In this document: positions 8,160 through 16,465 of the stretch, one piece after another
Numbering within the stretch: the stretch's first letter is position 1
Layout of the letters: every line of letters begins with the position of its first letter
DNA from: Pseudonocardia nigra
GTDB taxonomy: Bacteria > Actinomycetota > Actinomycetes > Mycobacteriales > Pseudonocardiaceae
DNA: 50,631 nt
Reading direction: 5' to 3'
NCBI RefSeq assembly: GCF_019396355.1
Contig: NZ_JAHKRK010000033.1
Location: 1-50,631, forward strand
Translations under genes and position numbers: made by a program
The notes under the pieces: model-generated
Told to the model about the DNA's origin: nothing
Database searches by the model: none
The model's input: only the letters and a program-made list of their open reading frames with translations

Positions 8160-8241
8160 CGGCGTGAGCGAGCTTGCGAGATCACCGTTCAGCACCAGCC
8201 CCGTCGGACACGGCGGCCACGAGCGTGAGCGAGGAGCGTCC

Positions 8242-8997
8242 GTGAACGTGATCGCCGTGCCGTTCCACCTCGACGAGCCGCTGCCCGCGTTCGACCCGCC
8301 GCTGGCGCCGGGCCGCACCGTCGCCCCCGCACTGCCCGCGGGATCGCCGTGGCAGCGGATGGCCGCCCTCTACGCCGAGGTGGCCGACGCCGTGGCCGCC
8401 GACGTCACCGCCGGACGGGTGCCGGTGGTCGTCTCCGGCGACTGCACCACCTCGCTCGGGGTCGTCACCGGCCTGCAGCGGGCCGGAGTGGCGCCGTCGG
8501 TCGTGTGGTTCGACGCGCACGGCGACGTCCAGACGCCGGAGACGTCGGCGTCGGGCTACCTCGGCGGGGTGCCGCTGCGGCAGCTCGTCGGCGGCGCCGA
8601 GCGCAGCGCCCCCGACCACCTCGGGCTGCGGCCCCTCGCCGAGAGCGACGTCGTGCTCGTCGACGCGCGCGACCTCGACCCGCCGGAGGCGGACTACCTC
8701 GCCACGTCGGCGATCCGGCGGTGCGGCGTCGACGAGGTCGCCGCGGCCCTGCCGGACGGGCCGCTGTACCTGCACGTCGACGTCGACGTGGTGGATCCGC
8801 AGGACCTGCCGGGGCTGCTCTTCCCGGCTCCCGGCGGGCCGCCGCTGGCGGGGGTCGCGGCGGCTGTGCGAAGCGTGCTGGCGACCGGTTCCGTGGTCGC
8901 CGTGGGCCTGGCGTGCACGTGGCAGCCGGGCAGCGGAGCCGCGGGCATCCTCGCCAGGCTCGCCGCGGAGCTCACCGCGGCGCCCGACGCGCCCTGA
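8242..8997 (+). CDS. Arginase/agmatinase-superfamily protein with altered metal ligand
   Basis: This 251-aa protein has the ureohydrolase fold motifs: VVVSGDCTTSLG, then WFDAHGDVQTPETSASGY, then LHVDVDVVDPQD. DAHGD and DVDVVDP keep five of the usual manganese ligands, but the first motif, normally GGDHS, reads SGDCTTS, so a cysteine replaces the histidine ligand of metal A. The real substrate is uncertain. The frame opens at 8164, but GTG 8242 follows GAGGAG with five-base spacing and gives the expected N-terminus VNVIAVPFHLDE. A nested palindromic repeat lies just after the stop. Confidence 0.8.
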   Translation: MNVIAVPFHLDEPLPAFDPPLAPGRTVAPALPAGSPWQRMAALYAEVADAVAADVTAGRVPVVVSGDCTTSLGVVTGLQRAGVAPSVVWFDAHGDVQTPETSASGYLGGVPLRQLVGGAERSAPDHLGLRPLAESDVVLVDARDLDPPEADYLATSAIRRCGVDEVAAALPDGPLYLHVDVDVVDPQDLPGLLFPAPGGPPLAGVAAAVRSVLATGSVVAVGLACTWQPGSGAAGILARLAAELTAAPDAP

Positions 8998-9015
8998 TCC
9001 CTCCGCCGCCCGGTT

Positions 9016-9065
9016 GCAGCAAAGCCACTTTCACGCAACGACGTTGCAGGAAAGTGGCTTTGCTG
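9016..9065. repeat. Nested palindromic repeat, copy 1 of 4
   Basis: The arms CAGCAAAGCCACTTTC (9017-9032) and GAAAGTGGCTTTGCTG (9050-9065) pair perfectly over 16 bases. The spacer contains a second palindrome, GCAAC-GAC-GTTGC. It lies between the convergent arginase-like and amidohydrolase genes. Other copies are at 27253, 33240 and 50470. Confidence 0.9.
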
Positions 9066-9082
9066 ACCGTCGGTGGGTCCGC

Positions 9083-10306
9083 TCAGGCCGCCTTCGGGCC
9101 GCCCACCACCGGCCGGCCCGCCTGCCACACCTGCCGGATCCGGTCGCGGAACCCGTCGAACTCCCGTGCGTCGCCGTCGACGACCAGCAGGTCGGCCGCC
9201 AGCCCCGGCTCGAGGCGACCGGTGCGGTCCTGCAGCCCGCACAGCCGGGCCGCCTCCGCCGTGGACGCCACGAGGACCTGCTCGGGCGTCATGCCGCACT
9301 CCTGCATCAGCGGGAGCTCGTCGAGGTTCTGCCCGTGCGGACCGACGCCGCTGTCGGTGCCCATCGCGATCCGCACGCCCGCGGCGGCCGCCCGGCGCAC
9401 CGACTCGAGGTGCACCGCCGACACCTCCGCGGCCTTGCTGACGACCGCGGGTGGCAGCTGGGCGCCCGCCGACGCGGCCGCGAGCACCGCGCGCGGCGCC
9501 ACGAGCGTCGGCACGAGCCAGGCCTCCCGCTCCAGCAGCAGGTCGATGGCCTCGTCGTCGAGGTAGATGCCGTGCTCGATGGACCGCACGCCGGCCCGCA
9601 GCGCGTTCTTGATGCCCGCTGCGCCCTGCGCGTGCGCCATCACGCCACGGCCCGCTGCCGCCGCCTCGGCCACGACCACGTCGAGCTCGTCGGGGCCGAA
9701 CTGCGTGTGCCGCGGGTCGTCGCGCGGTGAGAGGACGCCACCGGTCGTGCAGATCTTGATCACGTCGGCGCCCGCGCGCAGCAGCGAGCGCACCACGCGG
9801 CGCAGCTCGTCGGGGCCGTCGGCGAGCGCGGCGGGCCGGCCGGGGTGCGGGACGCTCAGCGGCAGCTCCAGGCCGGAGGGGAACCAGCCGTCGGTGTGCC
9901 CGCCGGTCTGGCCGATGATGTTCACCGACAGCAGCAGCCGCGGCCCGGCGATGAGCCCGTCGGCGAGCGCCTGCTGGATCCCGAGGTCGGCCCCGCCCGC
10001 GTCCCGGGCGGTGGTGATCCCCGCGGCCAGGGTCGCGCGCAGGTTCTCCGCCGCGGCGTAGAACTGGTAGGAGAACGGCCGGGTCAGGCGCTGCATCACG
10101 TCGACGCCGGACACCGTCACGTGCACGTGGCAGTCGAACAGGCCCGGCAGGACGGTCGCGCCGGTGACGTCCACGACCACGTCCCCGTCGAGTCCGGGAC
10201 CGACCTCGACGATCTGTCCGTCGGCCACGACGACGTCCGCGGCGGCGGATGGCGCCCCCGACCCGTCGAAGACCTGTCCCCCGTGCAGCAGTGTGCGGAT
10301 GGTCAT
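9083..10306 (-). CDS. Metal-dependent amidohydrolase (imidazolonepropionase/prolidase-like)
   Basis: This 407-aa enzyme of the amidohydrolase superfamily has FDCHVHVT (first metal ligands), ADVIKICTTGG with the probable carboxylated lysine, VMAHAQG and SIEHGIYLD metal histidines, and the catalytic aspartate in MGTDSGVG. The N-terminal beta-sandwich (MTIRTLLHGGQVFDGSG) and C-terminal LEPGLAADLLVVDGD return are typical. Members close in style hydrolyse Xaa-Pro or N-acyl amino-acid bonds; the substrate is not assignable here. The ATG at 10306 is supported by the family N-terminus; there is no ribosome binding site, but CACGAT lies six bases upstream. It is divergent from lhr. Confidence 0.85.
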   Translation of the reverse strand: MTIRTLLHGGQVFDGSGAPSAAADVVVADGQIVEVGPGLDGDVVVDVTGATVLPGLFDCHVHVTVSGVDVMQRLTRPFSYQFYAAAENLRATLAAGITTARDAGGADLGIQQALADGLIAGPRLLLSVNIIGQTGGHTDGWFPSGLELPLSVPHPGRPAALADGPDELRRVVRSLLRAGADVIKICTTGGVLSPRDDPRHTQFGPDELDVVVAEAAAAGRGVMAHAQGAAGIKNALRAGVRSIEHGIYLDDEAIDLLLEREAWLVPTLVAPRAVLAAASAGAQLPPAVVSKAAEVSAVHLESVRRAAAAGVRIAMGTDSGVGPHGQNLDELPLMQECGMTPEQVLVASTAEAARLCGLQDRTGRLEPGLAADLLVVDGDAREFDGFRDRIRQVWQAGRPVVGGPKAA

Positions 10307-10312
10307 CACCGC

Positions 10313-10363
10313 ATCGTGGCGGATCGGCGCCCGCCCGGAACTGTCGGTACCCCGGCGCATCAT
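10313..10363. promoter_or_regulatory. Divergent amidohydrolase/lhr promoter region
   Basis: On the plus strand CTGTCGGTA (10341-10349), eight bases, then CATCAT (10358-10363) resembles the PafBC damage promoter with three mismatches (first base, last base of the upstream block, first base of the -10); a transcript would begin at about GTG 10371. On the minus strand CACGAT (10313-10318) lies six bases before the amidohydrolase ATG. Both are tentative. Confidence 0.35.
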
Positions 10364-13300
10364 GGACGGCGTGACGGCGCTCGACGGTTTCTCCCCCGCC
10401 ACCCGCGACTGGTTCCGCGGGGCCTTCGCCGCGCCCACCGCCACCCAGGAAGGGGCGTGGACGGCAGCCCAGGCCGGCCGGCACGCCCTGGTCGTCGCCC
10501 CCACCGGGTCGGGCAAGACGCTCGCCGCCTTCCTGTGGGCGCTCGACCGGCTCGCCGCGTGCCCCCCGCCCGCGGAGGCCGGACACCGGTGCCGGGTGCT
10601 GTACGTGTCCCCGCTCAAGGCGCTCGCCGTCGACGTCCAGCGCAACCTCCGGTCACCGCTCGCGGGCATCCGGCAGGCGGCGCAGCGGCTTGGCCTGCCG
10701 GTCCCGGAGATCACCGTCGGCATGCGCACCGGCGACACGCCCGCCGACGAGCGCCGCCGGTTCGCCCGCACCCCGCCCGACGTGCTCGTCACCACGCCGG
10801 AGTCGCTGTTCCTGCTGCTCACCTCCGCGGCCCGGGAGTCGCTGCGCGGGGTGCAGACCGTGATCGTCGACGAGGTGCACGCCGTCGCGGGCACCAAGCG
10901 GGGCGCCCACCTCGCGCTGTCGCTGGAGCGGCTCGACGAGCTGCTCGAGCGCCCGGCCCAGCGCGTCGGGCTCTCGGCCACCGTGCGGCCGATCGACGAG
11001 GTGTCCACGTTCCTGGCCGGGGCGCGGCCCGTGGAGGTCGTGCAGCCGCCGATCCCGAAGACGATCGAGGTGGCCGTCGAGGTACCGGTGCCCGATCTCG
11101 CCGCGCTCGACGAGCGGCCGCCCCCGGGCAGCACCGACGAGGAGGTCATCGGGTCCGCGGCGGGCACCGCGGAGCGGCCGTCGATCTGGCCCGCCGTCGA
11201 GCGGCGGCTGCTGGGGCTCGTCCGCGAGCACCGCTCCACCATCGTGTTCTCCAACTCCCGCCGGCTCGCCGAACGGCTCACGTCGCGGCTCAACGAGCTG
11301 GCCGCCGAGGAGGCCGACGAGGCCGTCGACCTCGACGCCTTTCCCGCCGAGGCGATCGGGCAGAGCGGCATCGGCGGTGGGGCGGCCGCCACCGTCGCCA
11401 AGGCGCACCACGGGTCGATGTCGCGCGAGCAGCGCACGCTGGTGGAGGAGGAGCTCAAGACCGGGGTGCTGCCCTGCGTCGTCGCCACGTCCAGCCTGGA
11501 GCTGGGCATCGACATGGGCGCGGTCGACCTCGTCGTGCAGGTGGAGGCGCCACCCAGCGTGGCGTCCGGGCTGCAACGGGTCGGGCGGGCGGGCCACCAG
11601 GTGGGAGCGGTGTCACGCGGTGTGGTGTTCCCGAAGTACCGCGGTGACCTCGTGTCCTGCGCGGTCGTCGCCGAACGCATGACCGCCGGGGCGATCGAGT
11701 CGCTGCGCTACCCGCGCAACCCGCTCGACGTGCTCGCCCAGCAGATCGTGGCCATGGTCGCGCTGGAGCCCTGGTCGCTCGCCGACCTCGCGCGGGTCGT
11801 CCGGCGGGCGGCGCCGTTCGCCGCGCTGCCCGAGTCGGCGCTGCACTCGGTGCTCGACATGCTGGCCGGGCGCTACCCGTCGGAGGAGTTCGGCGAGCTG
11901 CGCGCGCGGATCACGTGGGACCGCATCACCGACGAGCTGCAGGGCCGCCCCGGCGCGCAGCGGCTCGCGGTCACGTCCGGGGGCACCATCCCCGACCGGG
12001 GCCTGTTCACGGTGACGACGCCGGGCGGGGCCGACGGCGCAGGCTCACGGGTCGGCGAGCTGGACGAGGAGATGGTCTACGAGTCGCGGGTGGGCGACAC
12101 GTTCCTGCTCGGCACGTCCAGCTGGAGGGTCGAGGACATCACCCACGACCGCGTGATCGTCACTCCGGCCCCGGGCCAGCCCGCCCGGATGCCGTTCTGG
12201 AAGGGCGAGTCGATCGGACGCCCGCTCGAGCTGGGGCGCGCGGTGGGGGCGTTCGTCCGGGAGATGGCGGGCCTGCCCGACGAGGCCGCCCGCGCCCGCG
12301 CCGCCGCGGCGGGCCTCGACGAATGGGCCACCGACAACCTGCTCGCCTACCTTCACGAGCAACGCGACACCACCCGCCACGTCCCGAGCGACCGCACGAT
12401 CCTCGTGGAGCGGTTCCGCGACGAGCTCGGCGACTGGCGGCTGGTGGTGCACTCGCCGTTCGGGGCCAAGGTCAACGGGCCGTGGGCCCTCGCGATCGCG
12501 GCGCGGATGCGCGAGCGGCGCGGGGTGGAGGTGCACGCGTCCGGCGCCGACGACGGCATCGTGCTGCGGCTGCCCGCTGTAGGTGATTTCCATGGCGTCG
12601 ACGAGTCCGGCGCCGAGATCGTGCCCACCGCCGAGGACGTCCTGCTCGACCCGTCGGAGGTGGAGCAGATCGTCGTCGCCGAGCTCGGGGGCTCGTCGCT
12701 GTACGCGTCGCGGTTCCGGGAGTGCGCGGCGCGGTCGCTGTTGCTGCCGCGTCGCGACCCGAGGCGGCGCAGCCCGCTGTGGCAGCAGCGGCAGCGAGCG
12801 TCGCAGCTGCTCTCCGTGGCCGGGCGCTACGAGCAGTTCCCCGTCACGCTCGAGGCGATGCGCGAGTGCGTGCAGGACGTCTACGACCTGCCCGGGCTGC
12901 GCGAGTTGATGGCCGACGTGCGGGCGCGCAAGGTGCGGGTGGTGGAGGTGGCCACCCCCGCGCCGTCGCCGTTCGCGCGGAGCCTGCTGTTCGGCTACGT
13001 CGGGATGTTCCTCTACGAGTCCGACGCGCCGCTCGCCGAGCGCCGCGCGGCCGCGCTGTCGCTCGACTCCACGCTGCTGGCCGAGCTGCTGGGGTCGGAG
13101 GCGATCCGGGAGCTGCTCGACCCCGAGGTGCTGGCCGAGGTCGAGGCGTCGCTGCAGCGGCTGCCGGCGGAGCGGCACGCCCGCGACGCCGAGGGCGCGG
13201 CCGACCTGCTGCGGTTCGTCGGCGACCTCACCACCGCCGAGGCCGCGGCGCGCGGCGTACGGGAGGCGTGGCTCGCCGAGCTGGAGGCCGCCCGCCGCGT

Positions 13301-15086
13301 GATCCGCGTGCGCATCGCCGGGGAGGAACGCCGGCTCGCGATCGAGGACGCCGGCCGGGTGCGCGACGCGCTCGGCGCGGCGCTGCCCGTCGGGGTGCCC
13401 GAGACGTTCACCGAGCCGGTGGCCGACCCCCTGGGCGATCTCGTGCTGCGCTACGCCCGCACGCACGGGCCGTTCCCCGCCGCGGAGTGCGCGGCCCGGT
13501 TCGGGCTCGGCGTGGCCGTGGTGGCGGGCGTGCTCGACCGGCTCGTCGGCTCCGGCCGGCTCGTGCGCGGCGAGCTCCGACCCGGCGCCGACGGCACCGA
13601 GTACTGCGACGCCGAGGTGCTGCGACGGCTGCGGCGGGGGTCGCTGGCGCGGCTGCGGGCCGAGGTCGAGCCGGTGGAGCAGCGGGCACTCGGGCGGTTC
13701 CTCCCGGTGTGGCAGGGGGTGCAGGGCGCCGCCGAGGGCCGCCGGGGGCGCATGCGGCGCGCGCCCGGGGCCGAGGAAGTCCTCGGCGTCGTCGAGCAGC
13801 TGGCCGGGGCGCCGCTGCCGGCGAGCGCGCTGGAGTCGCTGATCCTGCCCGCCCGGCTGCCCGGCTACACCCCGGCCCTGCTCGACGAGCTCACGGCGGC
13901 GGGCGAGGTCACCTGGACCGGCTGCGGAGCGCTGGCCGGCACCGACGGCTGGCTCGCCGTGGCGCCTGCCGACGTGGCCGACCTGTTGCTGCCCGAGATC
14001 GAACCCGACGTGGCGGCCACCCCGCTGCACCACGCGGTGCTCGCTGCGCTGGGCCTGCCCGACCTCGACGCCGCACCGATCGGCGGCGGCGCGCTGTTCT
14101 TCCGGGAGCTCGCCGACCGCGCCGCGCGGGCGCTGGTCGACGCCGGGGAGCCCGCGCCCGCCGACGACGCCGTGGTCGCCGCGATCTGGGACCTCGTCTG
14201 GGCGGGGCTGCTCACCAACGACACGCTCGCTCCCCTGCGGGCCCGGCTCGGCGGATCGGCGGGCGGGCGCAGCGCCGCGCACCGCACCCGGCGCTCGGCC
14301 CCCCGCGGCCGGTACGCCCAGCTGCGGGCCGGCCGCCCGGCGATGCCCAGCCGCAGCGGGCCGCCATCGGTGGGCGGGAGGTGGGCCCTGGCCGTCGCGC
14401 GCGAACCCGACCCCACGCGCCGGGCACACGCGCGCGCCGAGGCGTTCCTGGAGCGCCACGGCGTGCTCACCCGGAGAGCCCTGGGCACCGAGCGGGTCAG
14501 CGGTGGCTTCGCGGCCGTGTACCGGGTGCTGCGGGCCATGGAGGACTCCGGTCGCGCACGCCGCGGCTACGTCGTGGAGGGGCTGGGCGCGGCGCAGTTC
14601 GCGGTGCCCGGCGCCATCGACCGGCTGCGGGCGCTGTCGCGGCCCGATGGCGCGCCGCTCGGCGGCTCGGCCGGCGAACGCGGATTCGACGAACCCGGCG
14701 GGCGCGGCGACGCCGCCCCATCACGCGTGGTGCTCGCCGCCGCCGACCCCGCACAACCGTACGGGGCAGCGCTGCCGTGGCCCGACACCGTCGGCGACAC
14801 GAAACACCGGCCGGGCCGCAAGGCGGGCGCGCTGGTGGTGCTCGTCGAGGGCGCTCCCGCGCTGTACGTGGAGCGGGGTGGGCGGTCGCTGCTGTCGTTC
14901 ACCACCGACCGCGAGGAGCTCGCCACTGCGGCGCAGGCGCTGGCCGGGGCCGTGCACGAGGGCTGGCTGGGCTCGCTCGCGGTCGAGCGCGCCGACGGCG
15001 TCGGGTCCCTGCGGTCGGAGCTGGCCGACGTGCTCACCGAGGCCGGGTTCCGGGTCACTCCCAAGGGCCTGCGGCTGCGGGCGTGA
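10362..15086 (+). CDS. lhr: Large ATP-dependent helicase Lhr
   Basis: This 1574-aa superfamily 2 DNA helicase has the normal length of bacterial Lhr-Core plus a long C-terminal domain. Visible motifs: APTGSGKT (residues 46-53), VTTPESLFLLLTS, IVDEVHAVAGTKRGAHL with a DEVH box, GLSATVRP, IVFSNSRRLAERL, ATSSLELGIDMG and QRVGRAGHQVG. Mycobacterial Lhr is a 3'-5' DNA translocase induced by DNA damage. Two starts are possible: ATG 10362, or GTG 10371 as a leaderless start after a PafBC-like promoter; neither has a ribosome binding site. The divergent neighbour is an amidohydrolase. No frameshift was seen along the whole frame. Confidence 0.95.
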   Translation: MDGVTALDGFSPATRDWFRGAFAAPTATQEGAWTAAQAGRHALVVAPTGSGKTLAAFLWALDRLAACPPPAEAGHRCRVLYVSPLKALAVDVQRNLRSPLAGIRQAAQRLGLPVPEITVGMRTGDTPADERRRFARTPPDVLVTTPESLFLLLTSAARESLRGVQTVIVDEVHAVAGTKRGAHLALSLERLDELLERPAQRVGLSATVRPIDEVSTFLAGARPVEVVQPPIPKTIEVAVEVPVPDLAALDERPPPGSTDEEVIGSAAGTAERPSIWPAVERRLLGLVREHRSTIVFSNSRRLAERLTSRLNELAAEEADEAVDLDAFPAEAIGQSGIGGGAAATVAKAHHGSMSREQRTLVEEELKTGVLPCVVATSSLELGIDMGAVDLVVQVEAPPSVASGLQRVGRAGHQVGAVSRGVVFPKYRGDLVSCAVVAERMTAGAIESLRYPRNPLDVLAQQIVAMVALEPWSLADLARVVRRAAPFAALPESALHSVLDMLAGRYPSEEFGELRARITWDRITDELQGRPGAQRLAVTSGGTIPDRGLFTVTTPGGADGAGSRVGELDEEMVYESRVGDTFLLGTSSWRVEDITHDRVIVTPAPGQPARMPFWKGESIGRPLELGRAVGAFVREMAGLPDEAARARAAAAGLDEWATDNLLAYLHEQRDTTRHVPSDRTILVERFRDELGDWRLVVHSPFGAKVNGPWALAIAARMRERRGVEVHASGADDGIVLRLPAVGDFHGVDESGAEIVPTAEDVLLDPSEVEQIVVAELGGSSLYASRFRECAARSLLLPRRDPRRRSPLWQQRQRASQLLSVAGRYEQFPVTLEAMRECVQDVYDLPGLRELMADVRARKVRVVEVATPAPSPFARSLLFGYVGMFLYESDAPLAERRAAALSLDSTLLAELLGSEAIRELLDPEVLAEVEASLQRLPAERHARDAEGAADLLRFVGDLTTAEAAARGVREAWLAELEAARRVIRVRIAGEERRLAIEDAGRVRDALGAALPVGVPETFTEPVADPLGDLVLRYARTHGPFPAAECAARFGLGVAVVAGVLDRLVGSGRLVRGELRPGADGTEYCDAEVLRRLRRGSLARLRAEVEPVEQRALGRFLPVWQGVQGAAEGRRGRMRRAPGAEEVLGVVEQLAGAPLPASALESLILPARLPGYTPALLDELTAAGEVTWTGCGALAGTDGWLAVAPADVADLLLPEIEPDVAATPLHHAVLAALGLPDLDAAPIGGGALFFRELADRAARALVDAGEPAPADDAVVAAIWDLVWAGLLTNDTLAPLRARLGGSAGGRSAAHRTRRSAPRGRYAQLRAGRPAMPSRSGPPSVGGRWALAVAREPDPTRRAHARAEAFLERHGVLTRRALGTERVSGGFAAVYRVLRAMEDSGRARRGYVVEGLGAAQFAVPGAIDRLRALSRPDGAPLGGSAGERGFDEPGGRGDAAPSRVVLAAADPAQPYGAALPWPDTVGDTKHRPGRKAGALVVLVEGAPALYVERGGRSLLSFTTDREELATAAQALAGAVHEGWLGSLAVERADGVGSLRSELADVLTEAGFRVTPKGLRLRA

Positions 15087-15239
15087 CGGGCGGAGCAATG
15101 TGATCGACACCACGTTCCGGCGGGCGGCCTCAACCCCGCGGTCTCCCCGGGCGTTCCCCTCGGTGACCCGGCGACCGGAGGAACCCGATGACCACCTCGC
15201 CCGCGCACGTCGGTTCCCATCGGGCCGCGCACATACGCG

Positions 15240-15878
15240 GTGTGCCGGCACGGTGCCGACCCTGACCCGCCCGCGGCCGACGAGACGGGCGGGGCGGCGG
15301 GTTCCACCGGCGGGTGTCCTGCCAGGGTCCTCTCCGATGGCGCGGGAGCCACCACCAGGGCTGCACCCGGGACGGTCGAGCGCAGGGCGGCGTTCGGGCC
15401 GCAGGGCGCGGTTGATGGGCTCCGGGCCGGCGCCGGCCACAGGCGGCGACGTCGCCGGCGCCCGTCGCGCGAGGACGTGGCCGACGCCGTCGAACTCAGG
15501 GCGGACGTCGCCGACCTGGGGGCAGGCGCCGTCGAGCTGGGCCGGTCGGCCTCCGGCAGTGGCTGCGCAAACTGGTCCGGCTGCAACGGCGGCCGCGGAG
15601 GGGGAGGTCGTGGCTGCGACGGACCGTGCGACTTCTCGCTGGTCCTGCGGGTCTCCCCGCTGCTGGCCGCCGCAGCAGTGGTGGTGCCCCCGGTCGGCGG
15701 CACCGGGCTCGTGCGGGCGCTGATCCTCGCCTACCGGCGATGGCTCACGGCGTTCACGCCGCGTTGCCCGTCCACGCCGAGCTGCAGCGCCTACGCGCTC
15801 GCCGCCGTCGAGACGCTCGGTGCGCGCCGGGGGCTCTCGGCCGCGGCGGAACGGGTACGCCACTGCGGTCGCGACTGA
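15240..15878 (+). CDS. yidD: Membrane-insertion efficiency factor YidD with Cys-rich N-terminal extension
   Basis: The last 60 residues are a YidD domain: ALILAYRRWLTAFTPRCPST, then PSCSAYALAAVETLGA and GLSAAAERVRHCGRD. YidD is a small membrane-associated factor that helps YidC insert membrane proteins. Before it stand a hydrophobic stretch and a Cys/Gly-rich segment (CANWSGCNGGRGGGG, CDGPCDFSL), then SREDVADAVELRADVADLG. The N-terminal extension has low complexity and its start is uncertain: GTG 15240 is the longest, and GTG 15476 would give a shorter form. The usual rpmH-rnpA-yidC context is absent, so this is a stand-alone copy. Confidence 0.7.
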   Translation: MCRHGADPDPPAADETGGAAGSTGGCPARVLSDGAGATTRAAPGTVERRAAFGPQGAVDGLRAGAGHRRRRRRRPSREDVADAVELRADVADLGAGAVELGRSASGSGCANWSGCNGGRGGGGRGCDGPCDFSLVLRVSPLLAAAAVVVPPVGGTGLVRALILAYRRWLTAFTPRCPSTPSCSAYALAAVETLGARRGLSAAAERVRHCGRD

Positions 15879-15900
15879 CCCGAGCGGTCCGGACCGGAGC

Positions 15901-16089
15901 TCAGGTACCGGACGGGTCGGGCTCCTCGGGCAGCGGGCCGCTCGGCTCCGTCATGCCCGGCGCCGTCGGCCGGTCGTCGCCGCGCTCGGTGCGGATCTCG
16001 TCCTCCGCGAGCGCCGGTGCCCCCTCCTGCTCGGACGCCGTGCCCTCCAGCCCGCCACCTGCCACCCGGTCGTCAGGACGTTCCTGCAC
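15901..16089 (-). CDS. Small acidic hypothetical protein
   Basis: A 62-aa protein, MQERPDDRVAGGGLEG... to ...PLPEEPDPSGT, is rich in Glu, Asp, Pro and Gly and probably disordered. Its GTG start at 16089 follows an excellent ribosome binding site, AGGAGG with seven-base spacing, the main reason to accept the gene. It is convergent with yidD. No family is recognised. Confidence 0.55.
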   Translation of the reverse strand: MQERPDDRVAGGGLEGTASEQEGAPALAEDEIRTERGDDRPTAPGMTEPSGPLPEEPDPSGT

Positions 16090-16115
16090 GTCACCACCTC
16101 CTACATTGCCGAGTT

Positions 16116-16184
16116 CCGCTCAGCGCCGATGTTCGCTCCGCACGCTCCGCTCAGCGCCGATGCACGCTCCGCACGCTCCGCTCA
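16116..16184. repeat. 31-bp tandem repeat, 2.2 copies
   Basis: Two 31-base units (16116-16146 and 16147-16177), each starting CCGCTCAGCGCCGATG and ending GCTCCGCACGCT, differ at two bases. A seven-base partial third unit follows and runs into the stop codon of the next small gene. The unit lies between two small minus-strand genes. Confidence 0.8.
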
Positions 16185-16421
16185 TCCGCCCATGCTCGTC
16201 ACCGCCGAGTCCAGCCGCGCCGCGAGCTGGTCGAGCGCCTCGCCCGACGGCGCCCTGCCGCCACTCTCCTCGAGCAGGTCGGCACGCGAGGCCACGACGA
16301 GGCCCTGCTGCTCGCCCGCGGACCCGGACACCACTCGCGCCTCCCCCGCCTCCACGACGAGTTGCGGGTCGGGCAGGTCCGAGTCGAACAGCTGGGTGAG
16401 GTGCTCCGCCGCGATGGTCAC
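16182..16421 (-). CDS. Small hypothetical protein (79 aa)
   Basis: A frame from GTG 16421 encodes VTIAAEHLTQLFDSDLPDPQ, then an acidic Ala-rich helix-forming body ending LDQLAARLDSAVTSMGG. The amphipathic composition looks protein-like and codon use is normal for the window. No ribosome binding site is clear and the frame is open far upstream, where it overlaps the nitroreductase gene, so the start is uncertain. The stop lies in the tandem repeat. No family is recognised. Confidence 0.45.
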   Translation of the reverse strand: MTIAAEHLTQLFDSDLPDPQLVVEAGEARVVSGSAGEQQGLVVASRADLLEESGGRAPSGEALDQLAARLDSAVTSMGG

Positions 16422-16465
16422 GCACCCGGGGTAACCGCGAGAGGGGCGATGTACTCGCGCGATCC

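Noticed and set aside
8164..8241. N-terminal extension of the arginase-like protein
   Set aside because: It reads through a low-complexity linker (GTGAGCGAG-type), while GTG 8242 has a good ribosome binding site and family N-terminus.
14721..15863. Minus-strand gene opposite yidD and lhr
   Set aside because: The frame is long only because of GC-rich codon structure; it has no conserved motif, while the plus strand carries a clear YidD domain and the Lhr end.
15087..16120. tRNA or other stable RNA gene in the yidD area
   Set aside because: No cloverleaf with a TTCGAATC-type T-loop was seen.
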